Assembly (NCBI GenBank): GCA_949152475.1
Contig: OX424564.1
Location: forward strand, 6,696,001-6,760,000
Direction: 5' to 3'
DNA length: 64,000 nt
Origin: Terebella lapidaria
Lineage: Eukaryota > Annelida > Polychaeta > Terebellida > Terebellidae
A program made the position numbers and the translations under genes. Below the pieces are notes generated by a model that saw only the letters and a program-made list of their open reading frames with translations, did not search any database and had not been told where the DNA came from. Position 1 is the first letter of the stretch. Every line of letters starts with the position of its first letter. This document shows positions 1 through 11,664 of this stretch, one piece after another.

Positions 1-511
1 TTTGTTTACCAATGACCTAATCTGTTTGACCCATTCTGACAGAGAATCGGTTTCTGCCTTTTCTCGCTTTGTCCATTTTCTGGCATGCTCCTCAACTGCA
101 TCCATGATTAACTTAAAATTGTATCTCCATGAAAACGACGTGGGCTCTCTATATTTGGGACCTTTGCAAAAATGTCTTTCAAAGATTCATTGTCCACTAT
201 ATTGAGGTCGCCTGAAATAACATGCCCAACTGGATCGTGTATGGACGGAGAGTTAATGCAAGTGTGGGAGGGTGGGTTATGTAAGAGATCATCAATATCA
301 ATATCATTCAATGTTTGTTTGTAGTTGAATATTTTGGAAGCAACAGATTTGGTATATGAGTAGGATATAGATGGAGCGGCCGTATCAGTGAACTATGATG
401 GTACCTGGGACTGAACGGACTTATGATGTAGTATATTACTGATGTTAATTGCATCAATACCTTTATTGGCAAATTTTATCTTCACAAAAGACCGTTTGGG
501 TGGTATATATT
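1..511 (-). mobile_element. Penelope-like element, 5' coding fragment
   Basis: The reverse strand is nearly identical to the N-terminal third of the Penelope-like element at 46925-49160 (1-406 matches about 48750-49156). It then continues about 100 bp further upstream in coding sense, with peptide-like text such as NKGIDAINISNILHHK, which the other copy lacks. It runs off the left edge of the window and stops at the start of the 349-bp duplication. It is a decayed fragment with no reverse-transcriptase core inside the window. Confidence 0.75.
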
Positions 512-1210
512 CGGAAGTCTGTGTTGGCTCATAAAACCGATGATAAACAATATCCATGATAATGGAATACAGACATTGGTCCTACCAGACATTGGTAGGA
601 CATTGGTCCTCTAGTTCTTTAAGTTTAACATGAGGTATGGCAAATAATTTAGTGTGAACATAGTGTAGGCCTAGCGGTTGTTTCAATATTTCGTTGACCT
701 AGTGGTTTCCTAGTTGTTTCCGATATTTGACCTAGTGGTTGTTTCAATAATTCAGGGTTTGTCATTTACCCATTGCCAATTCCGCATTCACAAATCTATC
801 TTTTGTATTTCAAAAATTGTGTTTGAAAGTTCATGTTTGGAAGTTCGTATTTGGAAGTCTCGGAAGTCTGTGTTGGCTCATAAAGCCGGTGATAAACAAT
901 ATCCATGATAATGGAATACAGACATTGGTCCTACCAGACATTGGTAGGACATTGGTCCTCTAGTTCTTTAAGTTTAACATGAGGTATGGCAAATAATTTA
1001 GTGTGAACACAGTGTAGGCCTAGCGGTTGTTTCAATATTTCGTTGACCTAGTGGTTTCCTAGTTGTTTCCGATATTTGACCTAGTGGTTGTTTCAATAAT
1101 TCAGGGTTTGTCATTTACCCATTGCCAATTCCGCATTCACAAATCTATCTTTTGTATTTCAAAAGTTTGTGTTTGAAAGTTCATGTTTGAAAGTTCGTAT
1201 TTGGAAGTCT
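512..1210. repeat. Tandem duplication, two 349-bp units
   Basis: Unit 1 is 512-860 and unit 2 is 861-1210. Both begin CGGAAGTCTGTGTTGGCTC and end TATTTGGAAGTCT. They differ by only a handful of bases, so the duplication is recent. Each unit contains shorter internal direct repeats (ACATTGGTC; CTAGTGGTT). No credible coding frame is seen. The left junction coincides with the end of the Penelope-like fragment. Confidence 0.85.
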
Positions 1211-2503
1211 TGAAGTATGTCACGAAGTATGTCATGAAATATGTCGCGAAGTTTGTTAGGGGAGTGTGATACTAAATGCTACCATGATGCTGCCTCCCTG
1301 CCGGCGTAAAGACTCCTGGCTGGTGATGGATTGTCAGTTGTGTCTGCACAGCCGGCTTCGACAAAACTATGATTTGGTACCCATCTACTAGCCGTTTTTA
1401 CTCCGCCGAACAATAGTTCATGAAGAGAAAAGTAACGGTGAGTTCTCTTTTTCAAGCTTTCGAAGTACACAATCAAATCACTTTGTTGAATTTACTCTCC
1501 GTATTTCGAAATGTGGTGCCTGGGCGATAATTAGGGCTTATAGACTTTGTGTAATCGGCGAAGGCGAAAACGAAGCGAACGCCCATCTTGTGCCCATTAT
1601 GTATAGATCCATTCTGTAGATTTTGAAAATAAAATATTATTATTCGTTTATTCATGTACTAGTTATAGCCTGTAAATATACATTTCTACTGGATATTTCT
1701 TCCATTTTTCAGATGCAACTGTGGAGAGCCATTGAACGGTTTAACTCTGGAATTAATGATTTTTTACAGGTAAATTACGAATTTTTAAAGTTTATCATCC
1801 AAGCGATTCTCAAATTGTTGTTATATAAATTTGATAAAATTATTAAGTTATGACCTGATAGTTGCTTACACGTGTATTAGAATTCAAAATGTTTCTTTCA
1901 AATTGTTGTTAGGTGATGACTGATGTTATGGCCTGAAGTCGACATAATCGCCTGACTGAAATCAGTTACAACAGGCAAACTGAAGGCAGCATGGCTCCTG
2001 ATCGAAGGCTGACTGGAGAGGGTGACACTCAAGATTTTGTCTTCAACATCTTAAATTTGAGCTGATAGTGCATCCTTGCAAGGCATCAAATGTGATAAAT
2101 AATGAGTTTCTTAGTAAAAATGTAAATGCATATGTACTTGGTATGATGAAGTATGCCCTAGTATAGGATTTGGTGCTCAATGATAGCTCCACAAAATTTT
2201 AAAGTTGAAATTTTCCAAGAACATGTACATCCATTGATCACATTCATAACAGACTAATATATTATTGTGTTTGTGATATATGCAATGAAATGATGGAATG
2301 CTATGATAAAGGTAATACACCTGATTCAAACAATATATCTGTTACAGACAATGTATTCAGTGCAGAAGCACATTTAAATAGCTCTTTTGGACTTCACGAA
2401 TTTTCAAGTGTGTCAGTCCTGCATGGTCTGTGAAATTTACATATAGTTTGGTTCAGTTAATAACATAAGCACAGTAATTATCATTTTCTGATGAACTATT
2501 TTT
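1211..2503. other. No recognisable feature
   Basis: AT-rich unique-looking sequence with only short open frames lacking domain similarity. No RNA gene or promoter was recognised. Confidence 0.6.
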
Positions 2504-4470
2504 AGGTTACCGGACCTATGGTCCTATTGGCATGGCGTTGCGTCCGTCGTCCGGCGTCGGCGTCGTCCGTCCACATTTTTATCTTTAAAGTTTACAATCA
2601 GATCTTTCTGAAATTTTGCACAAAAATACTTAAAAATATTTCAAGACAGGGTTATTTTTTTGTTTTTTGATTTTCGCATTTTTTCCAAAATGACGGCCAT
2701 TTTCGTCGAAAAACGGCCAATTTCTGACTTTGGCGGCCATTTTCTCAAAAACTGTTCAGACAGTTTCGAGATTTTTATTTCAAAAGATTGCTCTCACATA
2801 CCTCTGTGATGTGTATAGGTTTCGTCGCTCCTGAATCGCCGGTCGGCGTGTAGCGGCCATTTTCATTTTCTCGACGGGTCCCAAATGGGACTTGTCCATG
2901 TTAAATTCTCCTATGCTTTATCATGGGACACATTATGCCTAATATCTCACTTAATATTGAGATTAGAGACTAGGAATCAATTGTGGACATATAGGAAATG
3001 ATATATGCTGAATATTCTCGTGACCTTGAATTTGACCTTTGACCTCATTTTCAAGGTCACAGGACAAAATGGCTAATATCTCGCTTATTATCGACTTTAC
3101 AGCTTAGGAATCAATTGTGAACATATAGGAAATGATATATGCTGAATATTCTCGTGACCTTGAATTTGACCTTTGACCTCATTTCCAAGGTCACAGGACA
3201 AAATTGCTAATATCTCGCTTATTATCGACTTTACGGCTTAGGAATCAATTGTGAACATATAGGAAATGATATATGCTGAATATTCTCGTGACCTTGAATT
3301 TGACCTTTGACCTCATTTTCAAGGTCACAGGACAAAATGGCCAATATCTTGCTTATTAGCGACTTTGCAGCTTAGGAATCAATTGTGAACATATAGGAAA
3401 TGATATATGCTGAATATTCTAGTGACCTTGAATTTGACCCTTGACCTAAATTTCAAGGTTAGTCATTTTATTTTCAAGGTCAGAATACAAAATGGCTTAT
3501 ATCTCGCTTATTATCAAATTTACAGCTTAGGGGTCCATAGTGAACATATAGGAAATGATGTATGCTGAATATTTTGGTGATCTAGAATTTGACCTTTGAT
3601 CTCATTTTCAAGGTCAGAGAACAAAATGGCTAATATGTCGCTTATTATCATCTTTACATCTGCCCCTGATGACGCCAGTGTGTCTTTGGATAAACTATTT
3701 GGTCGGGCTTTGTTTCTATTGCAAAATGTTGTATTTTACGTTTCTTATTGGCATCATCAAAATTTGATTGTATTGGTGGTAATAGATTGATACTTACATT
3801 TATACCACTGAGTCGGTGTCACTGCTGGCGGACGTTAAATCTGTCCCCGAGGATACCATCAACTCAGTATAGCCTTCGGGCTTGTGATTAGGTACTTTTG
3901 TACTTGTCATGTATCTATTCCATGGGGTTAGATTCGGATTTCTATATTATTTTCATAGGTTGTTGGGTAGTTTTATACTAATTCCATCTGGTGTACAGTA
4001 GAAACAACTACATTTAACACATTGTCTGCCCCTGAATACGCCAGTGTGTCTTTGGATAAACTATTTGGTCGGGCTTTGTTTGTTTCTATTGCAAAATGTA
4101 GTATTTTACGTTTCTTATTGGCATCATCAAAATCTGATTGTATTGGTGGTAATAGACTGATACTTACATTTACAGCATAGGAATCAATTGCGAATATAGA
4201 GGAATGATATATACTGAATATTTTCATGACCTTGAACTTGAACTTTGACCTCATTTTCAAGGTCACATCACAGAATGGCTAATGTCTCACTTATTATCGA
4301 CTTTACAGCTTAGGAATTTATTGTGGACATACTAGAAGTGATATATTTGTTGAAAATTTCATGGCCTTGAATTTATCAGTGACTTTATTTTCAAGGTCAC
4401 TGGACAAAAGGCTAATATCTAAAATGTATATTGTCCGGTAACCTTTCTTAGCCCTTGGGCTAATTTTTTA
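2504..4470 (+). mobile_element. Repeat family A, complete copy a (Helentron/HINE-like)
   Basis: The 5' end at 2504 is AGGTTACCGGACC, preceded by a T-run and followed by its near-inverse, forming a palindrome. Next comes about 400 bp of family-specific sequence, then ~135-bp tandem units from about 2930. Each unit carries TGACCTTGAA, TTTGACCTTTGACCTC and TTCAAGGTCA. The 3' end is GTCCGGTAACCT (to 4444) followed by the hairpin TTAGCCCTTGGGCTAA and a T-run. The terminal repeats at each end are inverted relative to each other. No protein is encoded, so the copy is non-autonomous. Repeat B has inserted into the minisatellite. The HINE assignment rests on end structure only. Confidence 0.75.
3655..4176 (-). 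repeat. Repeat family B, two copies nested in A copy a
   Basis: Two B tracts (about 3660-3800 and 3838-4170) interrupt the A minisatellite between CTTTACA and TTTACAGC. B starts near CATCAACTCAGTA and ends near TTGATACTTACATT, about 300 bp per full copy. Other B tracts lie at 7755-8052, 16095-16220, 18705-18830, 36860-37172, 60180-60540 and 62900-63030, with a scrap at 31398-31440. On the reverse strand B reads like a short coding exon (SDFDDANKKRKILHFAIET here). No terminal inverted repeats were seen and the class is unknown. Confidence 0.7.
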
Positions 4471-6429
4471 CGAATATGTGGCCAAGGCCAAGACCCCCCC
4501 CCCCCCTTTCAATTAATATTTATACATGTGCTAGTATTTGTAGGATGAACCTAATTTCATTCGCGTTCAGCTATAATTACTGTACTTCAGTTCTGTTGGA
4601 CTCAGTTGTCTGAAATTTCCATTGTATGATGTATTTGTGTAGCTTGTTAATTGATATTATTGAACTGGAACTGAATTTCGAAAATATTTATTTTTATAAT
4701 ATACTGATATTATTGCTTGTCTTGTTGAGTCAAACTCTTATTTTCAGTCCAAACTGGTTCAGCTGTGGAATCAAAACTTTACATGGTCCACAGCTAGGGT
4801 TCTTTGTCATAAATATTATCTTTGTTGGGGTAAACCCACATGTTTACTTCACTTTCTTTTTGCTGCGGACTTTGTCTGGTTTGAAGATAGTTTGAATATA
4901 TATGAGGCTCATCTGAAAAAGAATATACTAGTATGAATGTTCTTAAATATGATGGTATTTTTTTGTGATTCTAGAACTTTCAGTATGAATGTTTGTGCAC
5001 ATCATATTTTTCACTGAATTATGATTCTGAAAACAAAAACCAATCCCAATGATTGATCATATTTATGTACCATCTTATCACCATTATGTGCATAGAATCC
5101 AGAATGAATATATTCCCGTACAAATGACAAAAACACCTTGTTATGAAGGAAGCAGCACACACATAACTTGCATAACTTACAATAATATAAATATTTGTTC
5201 AATCATAATGTTTTGGGTGTAGCTGATATAGTTATTCACAAACACTGTCATCGACATGATGCACAGATATAGCCGCTCAAGTCCCCCCCAACCCCTGTGA
5301 ACGGTCTTACACAGGTGTGTGCGTGACATGGCATGAGGGAGTATTTGGCTGAATTGTCAATGGATGAATGACAGAACGTGAATTATAAACAAATAAACTT
5401 TCGAAATACGTAAGAAGAAAACCACCTATATAAAGTGTTGTTTTTTTGTTTGTTTGTATTATACTGAATCATAGACTATTAGAATAGAAATTATATTTTC
5501 CTTTCTTCACACATGGGTTGCTGATTTTGAAAAAAAAAGTTTATATATTGAAGTATTAAACAGATAATATATATATTGTTGTTTGTGCTTTCTACACTCT
5601 GAAGTTCTCATGTCTGCAATTGATAGTTTAGCGTTCTATAATCTCAAGATAAAAATTGAATGTAGCAGAATATGACGTCATTAATTCATAATATTCATGT
5701 GCATATCTCATTTCGTAATTTATCTTTGGGAACAAAGAATGAAAAAGTTCATTTCAACGAAGCTAATGCGAACGTCCGACCCGGGTGATGCATGGAGAAG
5801 CCACACATGAATTTGTTCACACTATGTACTTCCCATGATCACGGAGTCATATATTGAGGCATGTCAAAAACGCGAGAATATGTCTTGTTCGGGCTGACAC
5901 AAATGTGGCCAAACTTAATCCCTTAAATAGCATATAGCATGAACAACATGGTATATTTTTTCAATATGATAGCTATATCTAGACGAGGCTGGTATATATA
6001 TATCAACCCATCACCACGAACATAACCGAATTTTGATGAGGAAAATAATAAAAGCAAAATAAAACAATTTAACAAAGTCATACCAAAAGAATACAACCAA
6101 AGCCACACTAGTGTCATCAGGCATGGGCGGATTTAGAAGGGTTGGGCACAAGCCCCCCCCCCCCCCCGCGCCCTTAATTTCAGAAAAGAATTTGGAATGA
6201 TTGTATCTGGGTAGAATTTTGCATGTGTGTGTGAACTTTTGTTCTTGTTTTTTCCCTGAAATATATCCTACTGTTATATGCACATTTGTAAAGTAGCTGA
6301 TGAGTGACATTGGGAAAAAAAATAATCATTTCTCTTAGTGATCCTGACATTTATTATGCACCAATAACATTATTCCCGCGCAAATAACGTTTCTTATGCA
6401 GGAATAACATTTACAAAATCATGAACATA
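4471..6429. other. No gene recognised; poly-C tracts
   Basis: AT-rich sequence with homopolymer C runs near 4494-4506 and 6152-6167. No coding exon, RNA gene or complete repeat could be supported. The short frames present lack recognisable domains. Confidence 0.6.
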
Positions 6430-7245
6430 AACTATACAGTATATATCCAAGAGAGCTTGCGAAGTTTGGGAGGTCAGTTTCAAGAATTCATGTCGTGGTC
6501 GAGAATATGGTCAAACTCCCACTTCTATTAAAGCAACTGCCTTCGAAAACAGACAGTTTGTATCTGCATATATATTTTTGGGGGGAAATTATGTTTCATA
6601 TTAGGAATGAAAGAGTGAGAGTGAAATTAACTAAATGAGACTTACTCACTTCAAACGGTATGAATACAGGTTAGTCATTTGGACAATTTTGCTCATTTGA
6701 ATAGGCGGTTTACTAGTAAATATAGGTACTGTATCCACCACACACAGATGTCAACAATGCAAAATGGACTGACAATTCCACACAAACTACAGTATTCCGC
6801 TTATTATTCTTTCATATATACACTATTTATATATATATGCAGATACAAACTGAAAAATTTACTCGATATGGGTTTTGAAGGGCAATTTGGTCATTTGTTT
6901 ACATTTGAGTTTGATGGATTCAATTCGTTTGTTTATATACAAACCTGGCATCGAAATTTAAAGCAGATAGATCGGATGGGAAACAACTCGAATTGACCAG
7001 AATCGTCAAAATCTTTGTGCTCGTGTTTTGTTATTTTGTATTGGATGAGTTGCACTTAACTTCAGCTTGGAAAAAAAATTGCATACATTCGAAGGCATAC
7101 TTTGCATACATTCGAATGGCCAAAAAAATCGTCATCTTCACCGAGGCCGAAAATGTAAGGGTCATCAGCTTTAATTTTAGGAACTCAATCTGAAGGGGCG
7201 AGGGTCTGCAATCTCTGATTGTCTCGTTTCAATTGGATTGGCTAT
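6430..7245 (+). repeat. Dispersed repeat I
   Basis: Blocks here recur in prophenoloxidase intron 2 at 26340-26755. One is AAGAATTCATGTCGTGGTCGA near 6481, matched near 26503. Another is a block ending in TTTAATTTTAG...TCTGATTGTCTCGTTT near 7160-7230, matched near 26690-26750. The two copies are diverged and internally rearranged, so the boundaries are approximate. No coding potential is evident. Confidence 0.5.
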
Positions 7246-7270
7246 GTGCTTGCACATTGTAGTGTTTTAT

Positions 7271-8965
7271 ATATTAGCCATTTTGTCCCATGACACAATA
7301 ATAAGGTCACTGGTCAAATTCAAGGTAACGAGTATATTTAGCATATATCATTTACATATTCATGACCACGATTAAATTTTAAGCTTTGAATTCAATAATA
7401 AGATGAATATTAGCAACTTTGTTGGATGATCTCGAAATAGGTCAAATTTAAGTTATCAGAATATTCGACATATATCATTTCATGTATGCCCACAGTTAAT
7501 TCTCAAGCTGTGGAATTGATAACGAGATATATTAGCCATTTTGTTTCAAGGTCATGACAATAATCAACATATATCATTTTTATATGCTTACATGAACTGT
7601 AAAGTCGATAATAAGGTGAAGTTCAAGGTCATGAGAATATTCTGCATATATCATTTCCTGTATCTTCCAAATTGATTCATAAGGTGTGAAGTCGGAAAAT
7701 GGTGAGCTAGCTCTGATTGCTAGCTTATAAAGTTGATAAGAAGCGAGATATTCCTTCTGGCTTGTGACTGGGTACTTTTGTACTTGGCATGTATGTACTC
7801 CATGGGGTTAGTTTCGGATTTCTAAATTACTTTCCTAGGTTGTTGGGCAGTATCCATCAGGTGTAATTCCATCAGGTGTACAGTGGAGGCGGCTACATTT
7901 GACACACTGTCTGTCCCTGATGACGCCAGTGTGTCTTTGAAAAAACTGTTTGGTCGGGCTTTTTTTCTAGTGCGGGATGTTGTGCTTTGCGTTTGTTGTT
8001 GGCGTCATCGGAGTCTGAATGTATTGGTGGTAATAGATTGATGGTTACATTAGCAATATTGTCTTTTTCAAAAATTAGTTCAAAGGTCAAATTGAAAGTC
8101 ACGAGAATATACATCATAAATCATTTCCTGTTTGTCCATAAATGATTTCTAATCTCTAATTGTCATATTATTGTGCATCTGTAATGTCACCCGTGCATCA
8201 CTGCTGGTAATGAATGACATGTTGAATAGTGGTTTTCACACTATCACATGATCTATTACTATCAAGGTCAAGGTTAGTTTTGTTTTGATGCTTGGTCAAG
8301 ATGGCTACATGTGACAAATAAATGACAAATTTATAACTGTGTGCATCCACCCCATATGGTATATATAAGTGCACCATCATATATCACTAATCTCAATATT
8401 AGGTGAGATATTAGGAATAATATGTCACATAGCATAGGAAAACTTAATATGGGAGAGTCCAATTCGGGTCAAGTTCGGGTCAAGCCAAAGTGGCACACTT
8501 CGGGCGGTACAAAGACAAGGAAACTTATACACATCACAGGGGTACATAGGAGGATTTTTATGCATCAATATTAGGTGAGATATTACAAAAAATATGTCCC
8601 ATAGCATAGGAGAACTTAATACGGGAATTCCAATTTGGGTCAAGGTTGGGTCAAAGTGGCACACTTCGGCTGGTTCAAAGGCAATGAAACTTATACACGT
8701 CAAAGCGGTACATATGAGGAGTTTTATTCACCAATAAGAAATAAGTTACTCAACAGATTTCGAGAAAACGACCGTCAAAGTCCAACTTTGGCCGTTTCTC
8801 GTCAAAAATGGCCACCATTTTGAAAAAAAGTTTGATTAATAAATATCTCCCTCTTGAACAAAAAAAATTTAGTGTAAACCTTATAAGATAAAAATGTGGA
8901 CGATGACAGACGGACGGACGCAACGCCGTACCGATAAGTTATCTGACAAAAGGTCCGGTAACCTC
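7271..8965 (-). mobile_element. Repeat family A, copy b, degraded
   Basis: The family 5' end lies at about 8965, where the plus strand reads GGTCCGGTAACCT after the GACGGACGGACGCAACGCC tract typical of the 5' domain. Moving left, the minisatellite units are more diverged than in other copies (7271-8160) and repeat B interrupts them at 7755-8052. The hairpin-bearing 3' end is missing. It is an old, truncated copy by its divergence. Confidence 0.65.
7755..8052 (-). repeat. Repeat family B in A copy b
   Basis: Second independent B insertion into an A minisatellite, between GAGATATT and AGCAAT of a repeat unit. The reverse strand keeps an open B frame (peptides SDSDDANNKRKAQHPALE and KTHWRHQGQTV). 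The boundaries fit a full-length B copy of about 298 bp. Confidence 0.7.
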
Positions 8966-9193
8966 GAAATCGGGAATATCATCGCTCCAGGAGTTAACCC
9001 ACATAATATTATATTATGTTTTTCACAATAGAAAATATATGGTCTAACATCATGTGGTGTTATATACTGGCATGATAGTGAGAAAGAGCTGTTATTTGAT
9101 TATGTAAAGGAATTTGTCTTGACTACGAAAGGGTTAAATGATTTCACTCTATTCATTGCGTTCTTAGTGATTCAATTCAATATTCTTGTTTCA
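8966..9193. other. Short tract with no feature seen
   Basis: AT-rich sequence between A copy b and repeat J. It ends in TTCTTGTTTCAG, which looks like a splice acceptor but has no exon-like sequence after it. Confidence 0.5.
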
Positions 9194-9643
9194 GGTCAAA
9201 GCTATCATCACTTTTAGAATTGACAAAATTTATTCAATCTGCGGTAGCTTAATATTGTCTATGGAATGAGAAATTGTACAAATTTGAGTCTGAAAATGTG
9301 TAGTACGTGCCTAAATTGAGGTGCCAAATCAAGATTCAAATTCGGGCCAGTCTATTTCGCATCAATATTTTCCTCGGCCCGCGGCCCGCCTTGCAGGTGA
9401 GTTCTACACATAGTCTCATGACGTCATTGGTATTTGTCTAGATACTGTGGCAACCGGCAGTGTAGGCAGGCCGATCAGTCTCTATCCACTGTTTTCATGC
9501 CCGAATAACGGCAATTTTCTGAGTGTCTGTTGTCGAACTGTGCCTATTTCCTATACATTTCCGACTATCTTGAGATGTACTTTCAAGTTTGTTTGACAAA
9601 CAAGAATGCAAAATCTGGCTGATTTTAAAATTCATTCCAACTT
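9194..9643 (+). repeat. Repeat J, solo copy
   Basis: About 450 bp from AAAGCTATCATCACTTTTAG to TTTTAAAATTCATTCC. It matches, in reverse complement, the segment 47384-47812 that interrupts the Penelope-like element. The match begins and ends where that interruption begins and ends, so J behaves as a mobile unit of its own. No terminal inverted repeats were noted and its class is unknown. Confidence 0.65.
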
Positions 9644-10192
9644 GATTTGTGCTGTTTTAATTGACTGGCAATTAACTGTTGTTGAACATGCTTCACCATT
9701 CGTATTAGAAATGTTGACTATATGTTCCTATTTTGTATATATCCGATTGTCATGTATTATTTTCTTAGCTTGGGTGTCTTCTTTTTCATTTCTATCTTTC
9801 TCTCACTGTCACTCATTAATATTGTTAACAAAAAAGTTTACATTTACAATATTCAGTGGAGAAGCTTAACCAAATATCTTCAGAAAAAAATGCCTGATTA
9901 TAGTTATATGATCCTTATGGCTGAAAATATATGATGAAAGAAGAGACAGGGTTAATTGCTTTTCTGTTGAAGGAAACCATAAAATTTCTAGTTGATAAGA
10001 CGAACAAATAGGATGGTCAAAACATGTCCGATATCATTAAGGCATGTATGCCCATGAAAAGATAGATAGACATATAGATACTTCAATATCCACGTGAGGA
10101 AGTTTGTTTTACAATTGGAAGTGTCAAACTTACAGATATATACGAGAGAGCGTCCATACGATACATACCCCTAAATTCACACATATCAATAC
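9644..10192. other. No recognisable feature
   Basis: AT-rich sequence between repeat J and A copy c. The short open frames near 9606-9934 have a transmembrane-like composition but no recognisable family, and they extend from the J repeat, so I do not call a gene. Confidence 0.55.
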
Positions 10193-11440
10193 AAAAAATT
10201 AGCCCAATGGCTAAGAAAGGTTACCGGACAATATACATTTTACATGTTAGCCTTTTGTCTAGTGACCTTGAAAATAAAGTCACTGATGAATTCAAGGCCA
10301 TGAAATATTCAACAAATATATCACTTCTGGTATGTCCGCGATAAATTCCTAAGCTGTAAAGTCGGTAATAAGTGAGATATTAACCATTCTGTGATGTGAC
10401 CTTGAAAATGAGGTCAAATTTCAAGTTCAAGGTCATGAAAATATTCAGCATATATCATTTCCTCTATTTTTGCAATTGATTCTTAAGATGTAAAGTTGAT
10501 AATAAGCAACATATTAGCCATTATGTTCTCTGACCTTGAAAATGGAATCAGAGGTCAAATTCTAGATCACCAACATATTCAGCATATATCATTTCCATAT
10601 GTTCACTATGGATTCCTAAACTGTGAATTCGATAATAAGCGAGATATAAGCCATTTGGTATTCTGACCTTGAAAATAAAATGACTGACCTTGAAATTTAG
10701 GTCAAAGGTCAAAATCAAGTCATGCGATTATTCAGAATATATCATTTCCTATATGTTCACAAATGATCCTAAGCTGTATCGATAATAAGCAAGATATTAG
10801 CCATTGGGTCCTGTTGACCTCGAGAATGAGGTCAAAGGTCAAATTCAAGGTCACGAGAATATTCAGCATATATGATTTCCTATATGTTCACAATTGATTC
10901 CTAAGCTGTGAAGTCGATAATAAGCGAGATGTTAGCCATTTTGTCCTGTGACCTTGAAAATCATTTTCTATATGTCCACAATTGATTCCTAGTCTCTAAT
11001 CTCAATATTAAGTAAAATATGAGGCACTATGTGTCTCATTATAAAGCATAGGAGAATTTAACATGGGAAAGTCCCATTTGGGCCGAGTTTGGGCCCAAAA
11101 TGGCCCACTTCGAGCGATTCAAGGGCAACGAAACTTATACATGTCACAGGGGTACATGTGAGGAGTGTTTTGCATCAATGAGAAAAAAAGTTACTGAACA
11201 GATATTGAGAAAACATGGAGAACAACCGTCAAAGTCCAAAAATGGCTGTTTTTAGTCACAAATGGCTGCTATTTTTAAAAAATTGCCCCCCTCTCGAAAT
11301 ATTTTTAGGCATTTTTGTGCAAAATTTCAGAAAGATTCGACCGTAAACTTTAAAGATAAAATGTAGACGGACGACGACGGACCACGACGACGGACGCAAC
11401 GCCCCGGCAATAGGTTATCAGACCAAAGGTCCGGTAACCT
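10193..11440 (-). mobile_element. Repeat family A, complete copy c
   Basis: The 3' end is at 10193, where the plus strand reads AAAAAATTAGCCCAATGGC and then AAAGGTTACCGGAC. The 5' end at 11440 reads GGTCCGGTAACCT on the plus strand. About five minisatellite units lie between, with AGGTCA half-sites in each. It lies 5'-end to 5'-end with copy d, separated by 224 bp, so the pair forms arms of about 1.25 kb in inverted orientation. Confidence 0.8.
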
Positions 11441-11664
11441 GAAATTGAACGAAACGTGTGCATGTGTAATTATATGCCTGAACATCCACTGGTCCTACAT
11501 CTCAAAGAAAATAGTCGAGAACCAGTGCGTTGCTCCTTATAGTGACATTCAAGGGGTGAGAGGCGTCCGACCTGATCAATTGAGCATTTACCACGGCAGT
11601 CATTGTTGAACAGATATAACAATAACATACATTTGACAATATGTCAACTCAGATAAGCGTTTTT

